Assembly (NCBI GenBank): GCA_964007475.1
Contig: OZ023274.1
Span: 59,974,076-60,038,075, forward strand
Source: Hybos culiciformis
Taxonomy: Eukaryota; Arthropoda; Insecta; Diptera; Hybotidae
Length of the DNA stretch: 64,000 bases
Reading direction: 5' to 3'
Under the pieces are notes generated by a model, which was not told the origin of the DNA, made no database searches, and worked only from the letters and a program-made list of their open reading frames with translations. Made by a program: the position numbers and the translations under genes. Positions 23,101 to 36,100 of the stretch are shown here, piece by piece (the first letter of the stretch is position 1; every line of letters begins with the position of its first letter).

Positions 23101-26100
23101 TGATTGCAAGCGTTAATTCGGGGACCAGAATTTCTTTAAAATAGGTCAAATTATATTTTCCCAAGTCAACATTTGTATATAGTCTCTAAAATAGCACTTT
23201 AAACAACGTAAATTCCTTAAACTAACAATAAGCGGGCATTAGAAGAAAAAAATGTTAAGCTTAAAAACTGAACAAATGAGGGCCAATTCAAGGATTAACT
23301 GGGAACTGAACATTTAACTTAAAACTGTAGTTATATTCAGGGCTTATTTTGTACCGGAGCTCATCGGAGCGCAGCTCCGGTAAATATAAATTAAATAAAA
23401 AATAAAAAACCAATTCTTATTAGATTTAAAAAATTGTCGTTATTTTTCTCATGAGAAAAATTCGTAATTAACGATAATTTTTATCTAATAAAAATTTTAA
23501 ATCATAGATTTGCCATAACTAGGTTTGCAATTGCTATTTTTTGGTTGCTATTTTTTTTCTAGATTTTTTGTCTAGTTACCTATTCTGCGATTACTAATTA
23601 TTCTACGTTACTTTGAAGATTTCAGGAAGTTAAGAATTTAAATTTATTTTTCAAAGTGTCACTTATAATATAGTTTTTAAATATATCCCAAGAATATGAA
23701 AATAATAAATAGTTATTTTAATACCCTACCAAAAAAACTTAGAGGAGGCGAGATATGTAACGCATAGAAAGTTTCTTGCAATGTTCGAACGCCTAATCCG
23801 CCTATTATGAGCCCTCACTGCGGAAAATGGGTCTTGGTTTTGCTTTGATTCTAGAGTTAATACAATCTCGACTGAAGTGATTTTTCGATATGTTAGACAG
23901 TATATGAGGCGGATATGAGACAGTATGTGAGGCGGATTTTTTAAATTTTGAGTTTTGTTGGCCCAAATGAGCCTTAGAAAAACTTGAACATATTTGCTGA
24001 GATTATGCAGTAAAGGAAAAAGATAATAAAAATCTCAAACGCAGAAATAAAGAGAATTTTGAATTTCTTAAATTTCCTAAACAATTTTTAATTAGTTTCA
24101 TTTATTTCTAAGATCTTTTTAATTTTTTTGATAAATTCCAGTTTCTGCACAGAAATAAAATTCAAATATAGTTTTGTGATTTTCTCGTAGAGGTGTTTTC
24201 GTACATTTTTTGTCGCATTTTTCACGGCCGTTTATCTTCTGTAGAATAAAACAAGAAAAACTGCAAAAATGGAAAACAGAAATAGAAAACAGAATTTCAC
24301 GTCGAGGGCTCTTAATATTAATGTACAATACAATCAACAGAAATTCAGTTTCTGTATCAGTTTTCCTTCTATAGAATTAAAAATTAAATAGCGTTCCGGT
24401 AAATATTTTTTTCCAAAAAAAGCCCTGGTTATATTTAAAAAACGAATAGATTTTATTAATATAAGATAATTTTCAAATAATTGTTTTTGTTCATTTTATT
24501 TGTTTGAAATTGCTGGCAAAGTCGGTTCATATTTTATTATATTTGTCCTATTTCAAGATCATGATATTTAATTTGAATTCAATTAAAAAAATTCTAAAGT
24601 ATTCATTCAACAGTTGTCTAGCTTAATCCGAGCTTGTCTTACCGGGTTTTGTGATTTAAATTTAAGAAATTTCCCATTACGTTTAAATTCATGCAACTGT
24701 TTCGGCCATCGGAAGAGATGGAGCATAATTAATTACTCAAAGTATCAAGTCTACGTTAATGTTATGATAAATCCTAAGCTTGACCCCAGGACCAAACAAT
24801 TCAATAACCTTCAGTAGTTTCAAGCGAAAAGTATATTTTTAAAATAATAAAAGCAGTCGAATTGCTTTGAGATTTCATACTATCCACTAATAATTTGAAA
24901 ATATGAAGGCTTACAACCTTACTAGAATCCTTCAAACAAATTTTAAGTAACAAATTCCAAAGAATGTGAATGTTATGTGAACGAATGTGACGGTCTTCAA
25001 GCTAATACTCCAAAAGTAGGTCCATGACCATAATATTAAAAAAAATTCTCATTATGGTACTTCTTAATTAAACTAGAATTAGACATTAACAGGAAATTTA
25101 TCAAAAGTGAAAAATTTCAGAAAGGAATTAATTTATAGGTATAATTATTAGAATAATTCACAGTATCAATCAATTTCATGCAGTAAATGACTAAATAAAA
25201 ATTTAAAATGTTAAGGTGTCAATAATATTTTCAAGGATAGATATCAGTTCAATTCTATTCGTTTTATTTTAAAAACTCGATGTAAAAAAAAAATATGTGA
25301 GTCTCGGAACACACGGAAGAAGTGAAACTTCATGGTAAGTAGTATTTTCTGAGGAGGCTAAATAAATATTTAAAATGGCCAAGTGCACATAAGACATGAC
25401 GCCAATCGATTTTTTCGACGGCCACTAGTTGATTTTTGTCCTTCGACTGCTGCGGCCAGTCGACTTAAAATAACTTGTTTTGGGGGAATTCGGCGGCTTA
25501 TGCCTTGTTCAGACAATGAAATCTTATCATGATAATCTTACTTTTTGTGATTATCATTCTTTTTTTCATGATTTGCTCATACAAAAAAAGTGTCATCGGA
25601 AATCATGATTATCGAAAATCATGAAAAATTTCAGGGATGAGTTTATAGTTTTCTACCATCCATGTTACCCATTTCCACTCATTCCTACTTATTTTTGACT
25701 TTTATTTTTGACATATTTTCTTTATTTACAAAATAAAAAAAATTTGAGTAGCAAATAATATTTATGTTTTTATTTTGTTTCCTTTCTTGATGTTTACTGT
25801 TTTTGTTTTCGTTCATAATCGTGTTCACACAGGTTTTTAAAGTATGATTATCTACACCAAATCACGATTACGAAATCATGATTTAGTCGTTGTCTGAACA
25901 AGGCATTAGAAAAATTTGAAAAAAAAAAACTTAAAAACCAGCGACTACTTAGAGATAAAAACATTTAAGACCTTCTCCCTGAAAAAAATTTAAGAATTTT
26001 AAATTCTGCATTTCAAATTCCTAATGTATTTTGTTAGTGTAATTTAATGTCAAAAAAAAGTTTTCGGGAGCGCATTTTTTTATTTTTTTTTCTAATTTTT

Positions 26101-29100
26101 AAAATATTTTTAAAATATCAATTTTGCCTTTTATTTTGTTTGCTTTTTTTTTTTATTTTGACAGTAATGATATTTCAAATTCATGAATTTCAAATACACG
26201 CTCTGAGGCGTGTATTTGAAATTCACAACAACAAAAAAATTTACACTAACAAAATACATTAGGAATTTAAAATGCATGAATTTCAAATTCTTAAATTTTT
26301 TTCAGGGATAAGGCCTTTAAAAATTTTAAAATAATTTTTAAGCTCAAAAAGTTTAGTGGCATAATGGATTTTAAATTATTTCAAAATGGCTAGAATTATG
26401 GCTGCATGGCAACACTGATTGCCAGATGATTTCTACTATATTTTAAGCTGTAAACACAATTCCGGTTACAACTATATTATTAGCGACAATAATGTATGAA
26501 AAAACAGCAGCGTGGCTTAAATCATGTTTTTATTTTGTTGCCCGAAAAGTTTAACCTAAAATAACTTTTTAAATATGCCTGAAAAATTTCATGTTTATTA
26601 ATACTTCTTCTGAAAAGGAACTGGAATAAAAATATTCTACATGCATTGCATTAATGGAATTTAATGGCAAAAATAATTTATACAAACAACTCAATTACAA
26701 ATTACTTCAAAAAAAAATCTGTTTTAGTTAAAAGAGCATTTTCAAATAAGCCTGCAAAATTTGACATTAGTATTTCTTCCGAAAAGTAATTGTAATAAAA
26801 ATATTCCTCCTGCATTTTATTAGTGTATTTTAATGTCAAAAATAAATTACACTAACAAACTAAAAAAAATTACATTAAGAAAAATTAATATCAAAAATAA
26901 ATTATCTACAAAATAGGTGCATGTGGATATTTTTATTCGAAAAACTTTTTCAAAATTAGCACTAATAATAAATGAAATATTTTTTTTATTATTGTTTAAT
27001 AGTAGAGTATAATATATGTTAACTAAATTTGTTATTAATTACGAGGTGTCTATATACACAAACGCATAGACATGAGTCAAAATTATATCACGAGACCGAA
27101 GGTTGAGTGTCTATGTGTTTGTGTGTATAGACAACGAGTTGTTATAACAAATTTTGTTAACATATCTTATATACTGCTTTAATGCGTAGGGGAGAGGTAG
27201 TTGCAAAGAGAGAATATAGAGATAATTTATAAAAAATAAAGAACAAGACAAAATAAAACATAAAAATTCCCTTCTCTTTTGAGAAGAAAATATAAAGAAT
27301 ATACAAAAGAGAAAATACGTTTGGGTACTATTTTTATATTCAAATACGAAGTTATTAAAGAAGAGGTAGAAGGGGTAAGAAATATTGCTTGAAAAAAATA
27401 ACATATGTTCCCTTTACTTTGTTTATTTTTCTTCTTTTATCTTCTTCTTTATTTAAATTTTATTTTAATTTCTCTAAAAATAAACAAAAGTGATAAACAA
27501 ATCGCATAACCGTTAAAAAGAGCGACACGTTCTTTCTATTCTTAATTACATACTTTGTTTATTTTTCTTCTTTTATCTTTTCCTTTATTTAAATTTTATT
27601 TTAATTTCCCTTTCTTTTACAGATAAAAGAAGCCAAGGGAATTTTTCCACGTTAATTATCCTTTAATTTCTCTTTCTTTTACAGATAAAAGAAGCCAAGG
27701 GTATTTTTCCACGTTAATTATCCTTTAATTTCTCTTTCTTTTAGTGATATTATTTTTGTTTATGAATTACGTAGTTCTCATTTTTTCTCATTTTTTTTTG
27801 TATTTGGCTGTATTGAAATATTGTGAGAGATATTATGTTTGTTAGGTATTACGTAACATTCAATACGAAACATCTAAATGATTTCATTATTTACGCAGAT
27901 GCATCTAAATTTTTTCATTATTTACGCTGATGCATCTAAATGATTTCATTATTTACGCAGATGCATCTAAATGATTGCATGTGTATTGACGCATATAATA
28001 CTCCATTTAGTGATCTAAATTCTATAGCACTAAATACAACATAACGATCCACTACGCATTAAAATAAATTTCCCTTTCAACCAAAAAAAAAAGAAAGTAT
28101 TTTCGACTTTAATTCTGAGCCAATATAGAGTAGGTTATTGCGCTGATAAGCTTCATTAAGTTGCTAGCGGCTGTCGGTTTTGTCATCAGCTGACACATAA
28201 ATTTTTTCTTTTTTTTTGCCTTTTTTTTGACAATAATCGAGGCATTTTTGACAATAAACGAGGCATTTTTGACACTTACATTTTTTCACTCTCAATCACA
28301 ATGCCTCTGAAAATTCGACAAATTATCGCGAAACAGGAAGGATACAAAAAATCGTTTGCTTCAATTTGAGATTATGTAAAATAAAAATTTTGTGTATATA
28401 ATATAAATACAAAACATATAGTACATATATCTAATATTCAAAATTAACTAATTTGCTAACACAAGCTGAATAATTATGTCAAATTTAAATATAACACGGA
28501 ATAATATATGTATAATAAAAGAAAAAGAAAATTTTTGTAGGTATGGAGCTTAAACATTTAAAGTAAAGCAATAAATCTTTAAAAACTGTTACAATTTCTT
28601 TTTTAGATTAAAATATTTATACAAATATACATCTTATTCATATTACTCGCATGGATGATCTATCTATCTACGTACATCTTTTTATCTTTATATAAAATAG
28701 GTAGTAGTAAGTAGATGTTTTAAAGCTAATTGGCGTTGTTAAAATCATATGTGTTATACATTATGTTTTATGTTTATATATGTAATTTGGAACACTAGGA
28801 ATTAGTCCGTAATAATTATTATTTTTATTATTAAGTAATTAATTTGTTTAAATTCTCTTAGAAAAAAATAAATTAAATTTTCGAAATGCATGTAGGTAAA
28901 TAAATAAATATTGAGCTTCATTTGTTAAATTATGTTAAGTTTTTTAGAAGCAATTACAAGAGAGGGCTTTTAAAGAAAAAAAACTTAATAAATGCTTTGT
29001 CCTTGCAATTATAACTAAACAAAAAAGTGATAAGATCAAATTTGAATTTGAAATCAATAAAAATCAAAAGTTTCAAACCATTAAAAAAAAAAATGACAAC

Positions 29101-32100
29101 CGCACTTATAAATTTTCGTTTTCGTTGGAGGTTCTTTAGAAAATGAAATGTGCTGTAATAAAAAAATATGAATCATGAATTAATTTACGTAAAGGAAGTT
29201 TGAGAAAGAATTATAGAAAAAATAAGTAAACATTTCTATAATTGTAGTATCACTAAAATCAATAACATGGTAATTTGAAAAATTAAAAAAATTTACCCTA
29301 CTTTAAAACATTAAAACTCTGATTTCATTTCTAGGTATTAAGTTTTTATTACAATTTGGCAATTTATTTTCGCTTACATATATATCGTTTTTAATAAAAA
29401 TCTGATGTATTTCTATCGAATGTTAAATTGAAATTCTTGAAACCTTCTTGAAACCTTCTTTTTATACTTAATTTTTAATTATTATTTTACATTATACATA
29501 TATTCATATAATAGAATTAAATTTTTCTCGAATTTAAGTTTACTAAGGTGGGCGAACAAAAGCACATAAGTCATTTTTTGCAATTGCGGTTTTTTTTAAC
29601 TCTTTTACATAGTTTCCGAACGTTGAACTTAGGAGTTCTGGAATTGTTATGTTTATATAATACATTTTAAATTTTTTTTTTAACTTAAGTATGTCCATTT
29701 GTCAGCCCACTTGAGTTTTTCTGGTCATTGTTTATATAAGAAACTATACTTTTTATTTTATATCAAATACAGATATCTCTATTAATAAAACATTTGTTCT
29801 GTAATTAACTGACTATTGTCAGGAGATAATTCTATTTTTTTTTGTTAAAAAAATTATTTACTTACAATAGCAGTTGTATCACAAAGGTCAAGTGCTGAAT
29901 TTTCATTACGGTAAAAACATTTTTCATAGTCCATTGCTAATTTATGCGAATTTGAACTGAATTGTGAATAATTTTCATATCTTCGAATCAATATAAATGT
30001 ATCGTCTATTAATTTAGGTGTTGGTTGTAATTTCAAGTTGGATTCTTCCCCGTTATCTGTATAAATTAAATATAAAATTAGATAGGAATTAATATATATG
30101 GTAAATTTATTCCAAATATTCTCTTTGTTTTTTTTTTTTGTACTGCACATCATAATGAAAATGATATTGTAAATACTATAAAATAATTTTGAAAAAAAAG
30201 CATTAAAAATATGTATATGCATTGCAGCATGAAAAATTACAAAAGCATAACAAAAAAAGAAACATAAAATAAAAGGCATTCTTCATATCAGAGTAGGCGT
30301 CATCAGTGACTTATGGTTTATGATCCATTTGATAACTTCAAGTGATTAAATTAAGATCTTGAATTTGTGTCTATATTATTATAAATGTTCTTTAATTTAG
30401 TTTTGATCCGAAGACGGATAAGATTGCTAAATTTCGCATGATAGCTTTGTTAAAATTGCAATTAAAAACTTGGGGCAAACAACTTAACTTTTCCGCAATC
30501 ACGAAAATTCTACTTTTGAAACTATATAATTTTATTAATATGATCAAATATGGTCAAAAAAATTAAATATAATAATGAATATGTATCATACACAACTAAT
30601 TTTGATAAATAATTGTTACAAATATAGTAGCAAATATTACAGATATAATGAGTAAGCAAAGAATTCCACAAATGAATAAAATGAACTATTTTCTATTTAA
30701 AACAAATATATATTTTCTGTTCAATAAATAATTAGTCATAGCATTTCATGTGGCCCATTGATATGCCCGAGATAAAAAAGTTATGCTATAAGAAAAAATG
30801 ATTTCACAGGACTGCGTCAAAGCGAATGAGAAGTAATGTCAACCACATTATAAATATCATTTTATCGTAACAATGTTATTTATCAAAGCAATAAACCTGT
30901 TGCTATTAAACACATTACACAATATTATATTTAAATCGTCTTCAATGATAATGATTAATGATTATAAAAAGTAGTTGGAAAATCAAAAACTACATGAAAA
31001 CATAAATTATAAAGCGTTGCATTGCATCACTCCAATAAGAACTTCATTCGTCTCTTAATATATTTAAATAAACTTATCTTCTGGTAACATTGCTTCTTGG
31101 CGATAAATCTTCATTGTTGTAAATAAATTTGTTTTTCATTTTTTCAAAATATCAACAAAAAAAAAAATCGAGATATTCGAAAACGAGTTTAGCAAATTTG
31201 TTCCGCCCACTTTATCATACTGCGAATTTATTATCTCGTTATAGAATACTGATAAAAGTGGTTTAATTAACTTTTTATTACCTCCCTAAACAATATCTTG
31301 CTACATTAATATTAAAATACAAATTACTCAATACGAAATATCTATAATTGATAATAATTGACTAAATAGTTATTTTGTAATATACCGATAACGATATGTA
31401 TATTTTTAGATAATAATTTATTGAAATTATGCACCTTCAATTTATTCTAAAAATTTAAAAATTTTTTGTGGGACATTTTAAATCAAGGTGCGGATGATGC
31501 TAACATTTTAAGATTACTTCACATTTATCGGTTATTTTATGATTGAACAATAACTATATTATAGTTCTGTTCTCTACAATAATCTGTTCTCTACAAAAAG
31601 TAACTTACGTATATGTTTGTATAAATAAAAAAATCACCTTTAAATTTGAATAATACTTGATTTTTCATACGAGGTCTTGTTGATCGTTTATTTCTTCGAT
31701 GTAAAACAAAATTCTTGTCAACACCATCTTCGTCATCATCATTGTTATTGACATTAATATGAAAAAACTTAATATTCGGTTCTGAAATTAAACACATTGT
31801 TTAATATTAAAGCGATTAAAAAAAACCGATATGTTTATAATATATATAAAACAAATAACTAATTTATTTTAACTTAAGTTCTACAGATTGTTTATTTTGG
31901 AGGCTAACTTATGCCATAAGAAAATTAATTTAATGCATGATTATTTTAATTTAATGTACTTATGCACGCAGTTTTTAAAGGTGTTTTTTTTTTGCAATAA
32001 CTTTTAATTAAAGAATTTATAAATAAAATATAAATTATATGTAATTCGTTCCACAGAATAATTATTATTAGTTTTTAGCCCATTTTCCATCAAAAATTAA

Positions 32101-33104
32101 AAAATAAACCGTATGTTTTCATTAAATTTTACTTCGTCTATCTGTCTGTGTTTTTGGGGAAAATTGTTTTAATAACTAAAATATATTGATTCTATAATTT
32201 TAGGTGGCTAAAATATTCATGAAAATACATTTTTTGTCGAAAGTTCAAATTCTTGGACTATTTCGGAGTTCAAAAATATTTAAATTTTAGGTTGCTGATG
32301 TACGTAATCGACATAATATAACTCCACATATTTGTTTGCTTCAGAATCCATTATAACGTTTAAAAAAAATTATTATTGAAATTTTATATGAAAATAATTT
32401 CGATCCAATGTCCGTTGAGAGCCTCTAACTGCTGAGACGAGCTCGGTGAATCTTAAAATTTATCTTGGATGAAATTGATTCTATCGGAATCGATGAAATA
32501 TTTAAAATATTTTACTATCATAGAGACAGACGGACGCACAGTAGATTTTTTATTTTTTTTCTAAAAAAGAACAGTCATTGTAAAAGATCTGAATAAAGAA
32601 AACTTCCTCATAATGGTTTTAGGAATTCTATAGCAAGCACATTCTCCGAAAGAACATGTAGCAAACATTCTCTACACTGAATTGGAAAACTTACTGAATA
32701 TCTATTCTGTCCTTAGGTCAAATTACTAGTTTACAAATTCGCGCCTGAACTCTCATCGACTTTTTTTTAAAGTGAAAGATTATTCTTTTACGAAAAATTT
32801 ATTGAAAAATTCATGAAAAAAGGTAAGGTATTCCTGTCTGTATGTATATACATATACAATATACTAATAATATTGCGTACAATATGAGTATGACATTCTC
32901 GGCCATATCGATTAAATGTATCAGTATCTTCGTGCTAAAAAAGACTTTGTGAAAAAGTCAAGTTATGTGTAAAATGCATTTAAAGATTTCTTAAAAACAA
33001 CATTTTTATCGCAAAACTAAGAAAGGCCAACATAATTTTTGAGCTTTCCAATTCCAACTGGCGATTTTTGTAACCGGTTGGGTTTAAAAAACAACATTAA
33101 ACGT

Positions 33105-33136
<32 letters not shown>

Positions 33137-36100
33137 GTTCTTTATTCATCTTACAATCCTAATACATAAGTTGCACTTATTTATAATATTATTCAATCTT
33201 ACAATTACAATATGAATGTGTCAAGAAAAATAAGATAAATAGTTAGTGACATCTGGTATTTGAAACAAATAGTATTAGATGTCACATCTAAAAAAAATAA
33301 CTACAATTAATTTAAGTCATTTTGCCCAAAAAAGCACATATGTCCTTTTAGCGTCAATACAAATAAATATTATTTTCTTATTTTAAACTGTAAGTATCTA
33401 TTATATCATGTATATATTTTGTCCTTGAAATAGCTTTTAATAACTTAGATCGAATTAAGTAATCTTGAATTTTTTTCATAAAGAGATAAAAAAATTTATA
33501 ATTTACTTCACATTAAACAAAAAAAATTCTGAAATTCTTAGTTAAGTTTTCTCAAAAAACAATAAAATCTTTTTTACCACGAAATTTTTCATCATTCTCT
33601 ATATATAACTTGTCGGCCGTCATGGTGTAGTGGTATTGCCATTATCCTACGGCGTGTTCGGTCGTGGGTTCGATTCCCACCTCGGACTGGAATTTGTGTC
33701 ATTTTTCAAATTTGTCTCACTTGAATTAAGTGTGTGTGTTGTTTTTTTTTTTTTTTTAAATTTAACACCATTCCGAATGATGAAATTTTTTGGTCCATTG
33801 ATAAAACATTACATAAATCCTCAAAAATACAAAATCAAAGCAGCTAAATGTCTTGGTTTTCTAAAAAGATGTAAACAATACTTTTCCCCCTCCGATATCT
33901 TAAACATTTACAAATCCTACATACGACAGACATTAGAATATAATTCACATATATGGGCTGGTGCTCCTAAAACCCACTTGAGTACCTGGACAAAGTTCAG
34001 AGAAGGGCTATTAGATTGATCAACGAATCACCAGCTCTTTAACATCACTCAATCACCGTCGTAATGTAGGTTCACTTTCAATTTTCTATAAATACCTTGT
34101 TGGAACGGATACGGGTTCCCTGGAAGTAAAGGCCCTACTTCCTCCACTTCAAGTATTTTCGCGCCAAACACGTACCGCTTCAACGTCACACCCACATTTC
34201 GTCAAAATTGATTTACGACTTGCACCGCTTTAAGAAGAGTGTAAATTGTAAATGATTACCTACTGACTGTCCCACTTTTTAATCCCGTCTAAACTTCCTG
34301 TCCCTATTATCAAATCCATACTTGTTTAAGTATAGAAGGTATCCCACCTAGTGATTTGGTAACTTTAATAAAAAAAAAAAAAAAAACTGTTAAAGCGACA
34401 CTGCTAGCAAGCATAGTGAAGAAATTGAACATTCTGTCGAAAGAAAATTATTCTTCAGAGGTGCTATAAAAAAGGAGCCCTGAAATAATCTATGTGACAT
34501 TTATCTATTTGAGCGAACCGAAATTAACTATATAGTACGTTTTTGTCCTATATAAGATTACTGCGATTTGGAACAACAATAGGACCTATTGCGTTTTGGG
34601 CATATAGATTACTACGATTTAAGACAGAAATATACTACATATGGATTATGGATTATTGCGTTTTGAAACCGAAATAACATACAGGCTGCGGTATAGAGGG
34701 TGCAAATACTATGTGAATTAAGAAGGTACTAATAAAGTACTGCGCAAATATGTATAAAAATGTTGTAATTGGAAACACTTTGTGAAATAGTTTAAGTTTA
34801 GAAATTAATGTCGAAATGTTATCATCTAAATGGAAATTTAAATAAATTATAATTAAGATTACAAGCAAGAGAATTATTTTTATTATTATTTTGGGGTTCG
34901 TAAGGCACGATTTCCATAGTCTTAAGGCAAGACATTACATAGGTTATTGTATTTTGAAATCGCAATAATATTTTTATTCATTACTACGATTTGGGACAAC
35001 AATAATCTATACATGGATTATTACGTTTTGAAAACCAAACTATTTAAATCGGGAAATTCTAAAAATATAACTATGCAGAAATATAACCGAAAAGTTATGG
35101 TCAGAATTTCGGAATTCATATTGCGAAAAAAAACAACAATCAGGCGAAGAGCCCAAAGCATAATAAAAAAAGATGCTCTAGGGCAGTGGTTCTTAACCTT
35201 TTTAGCTACCGGCACCCCTAAAATTTTCAAACAATATTCTCGCACCCCTTACCAGAAATTATTGACTTATATAAATTAAAAAACAAACATTATGCAAAAC
35301 ATATTTTTTATACTAAATTAAATTTTTTAATAAAACACTAAAAAAATATTAAACTTCTATCTATTATTGCTATATTTTAGCTTACCTTTTGAATTTGACT
35401 TTAATGTACCAAATTATATTCTAATAATTAGAATATAAATATTCAACTAAACTTGTAAAATTAACTTGTATTAATTGTTTTATTATTAATATTTAACTTT
35501 TAATATTCAACACAAAAATTCAAACTTGTAATAATCAACACTAAAATTCAATTATTTTTAAATCTTTATTCAATGTAATGTTCGAATCAGTATTTATATT
35601 TCTAAGAATAATCGCAACAATCAACTAAAATTTCGAGGAAATATAAAAATCACTATAGAAACGCATTTGAATTTTTGTAATTGTAGAAAAAATACAAAAA
35701 TTAATTTGTTTCTATGGTTTATAATTTACAAACATATTTAAAAAATGTTTTGTGAATAAAAAATTTACTAACCAAAATGAATTTTTAAGATTAGTTTTTT
35801 ATTTTGCTAGCTACACGTGAATTTGGAAAATTACAATTTCGCACCCCCAAATATTCAAGCTCGCACCCCTAAGGGGTGCGTGCACCACCGGTTAAGAACC
35901 ACTGCTCTAGGGGGTTGAGACCTTATAGAAGGCTGAATCGCAATAATACATAAATGTTATGCATATAAATTATTACCATTTGAGACGGCTGTGATCGATA
36001 GGTGTGGATTATTGCATATATATTTTATTTCGGTTTGCATATAGTTAAATGTCATAGATTATTTTGGTTTTTTATTTGGATTAATGTGATATAGTTTGGT

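Noticed and set aside
28302..28369. Short plus-strand peptide MPLKIRQIIAKQEGYKKSF
   Set aside because: Stops after 22 codons, with no splice partner or known domain; no support beyond an ATG.
33630..34019. 129-codon plus-strand protein
   Set aside because: Runs across the tRNA-like head, a T run and the LINE remnant; not a single gene.
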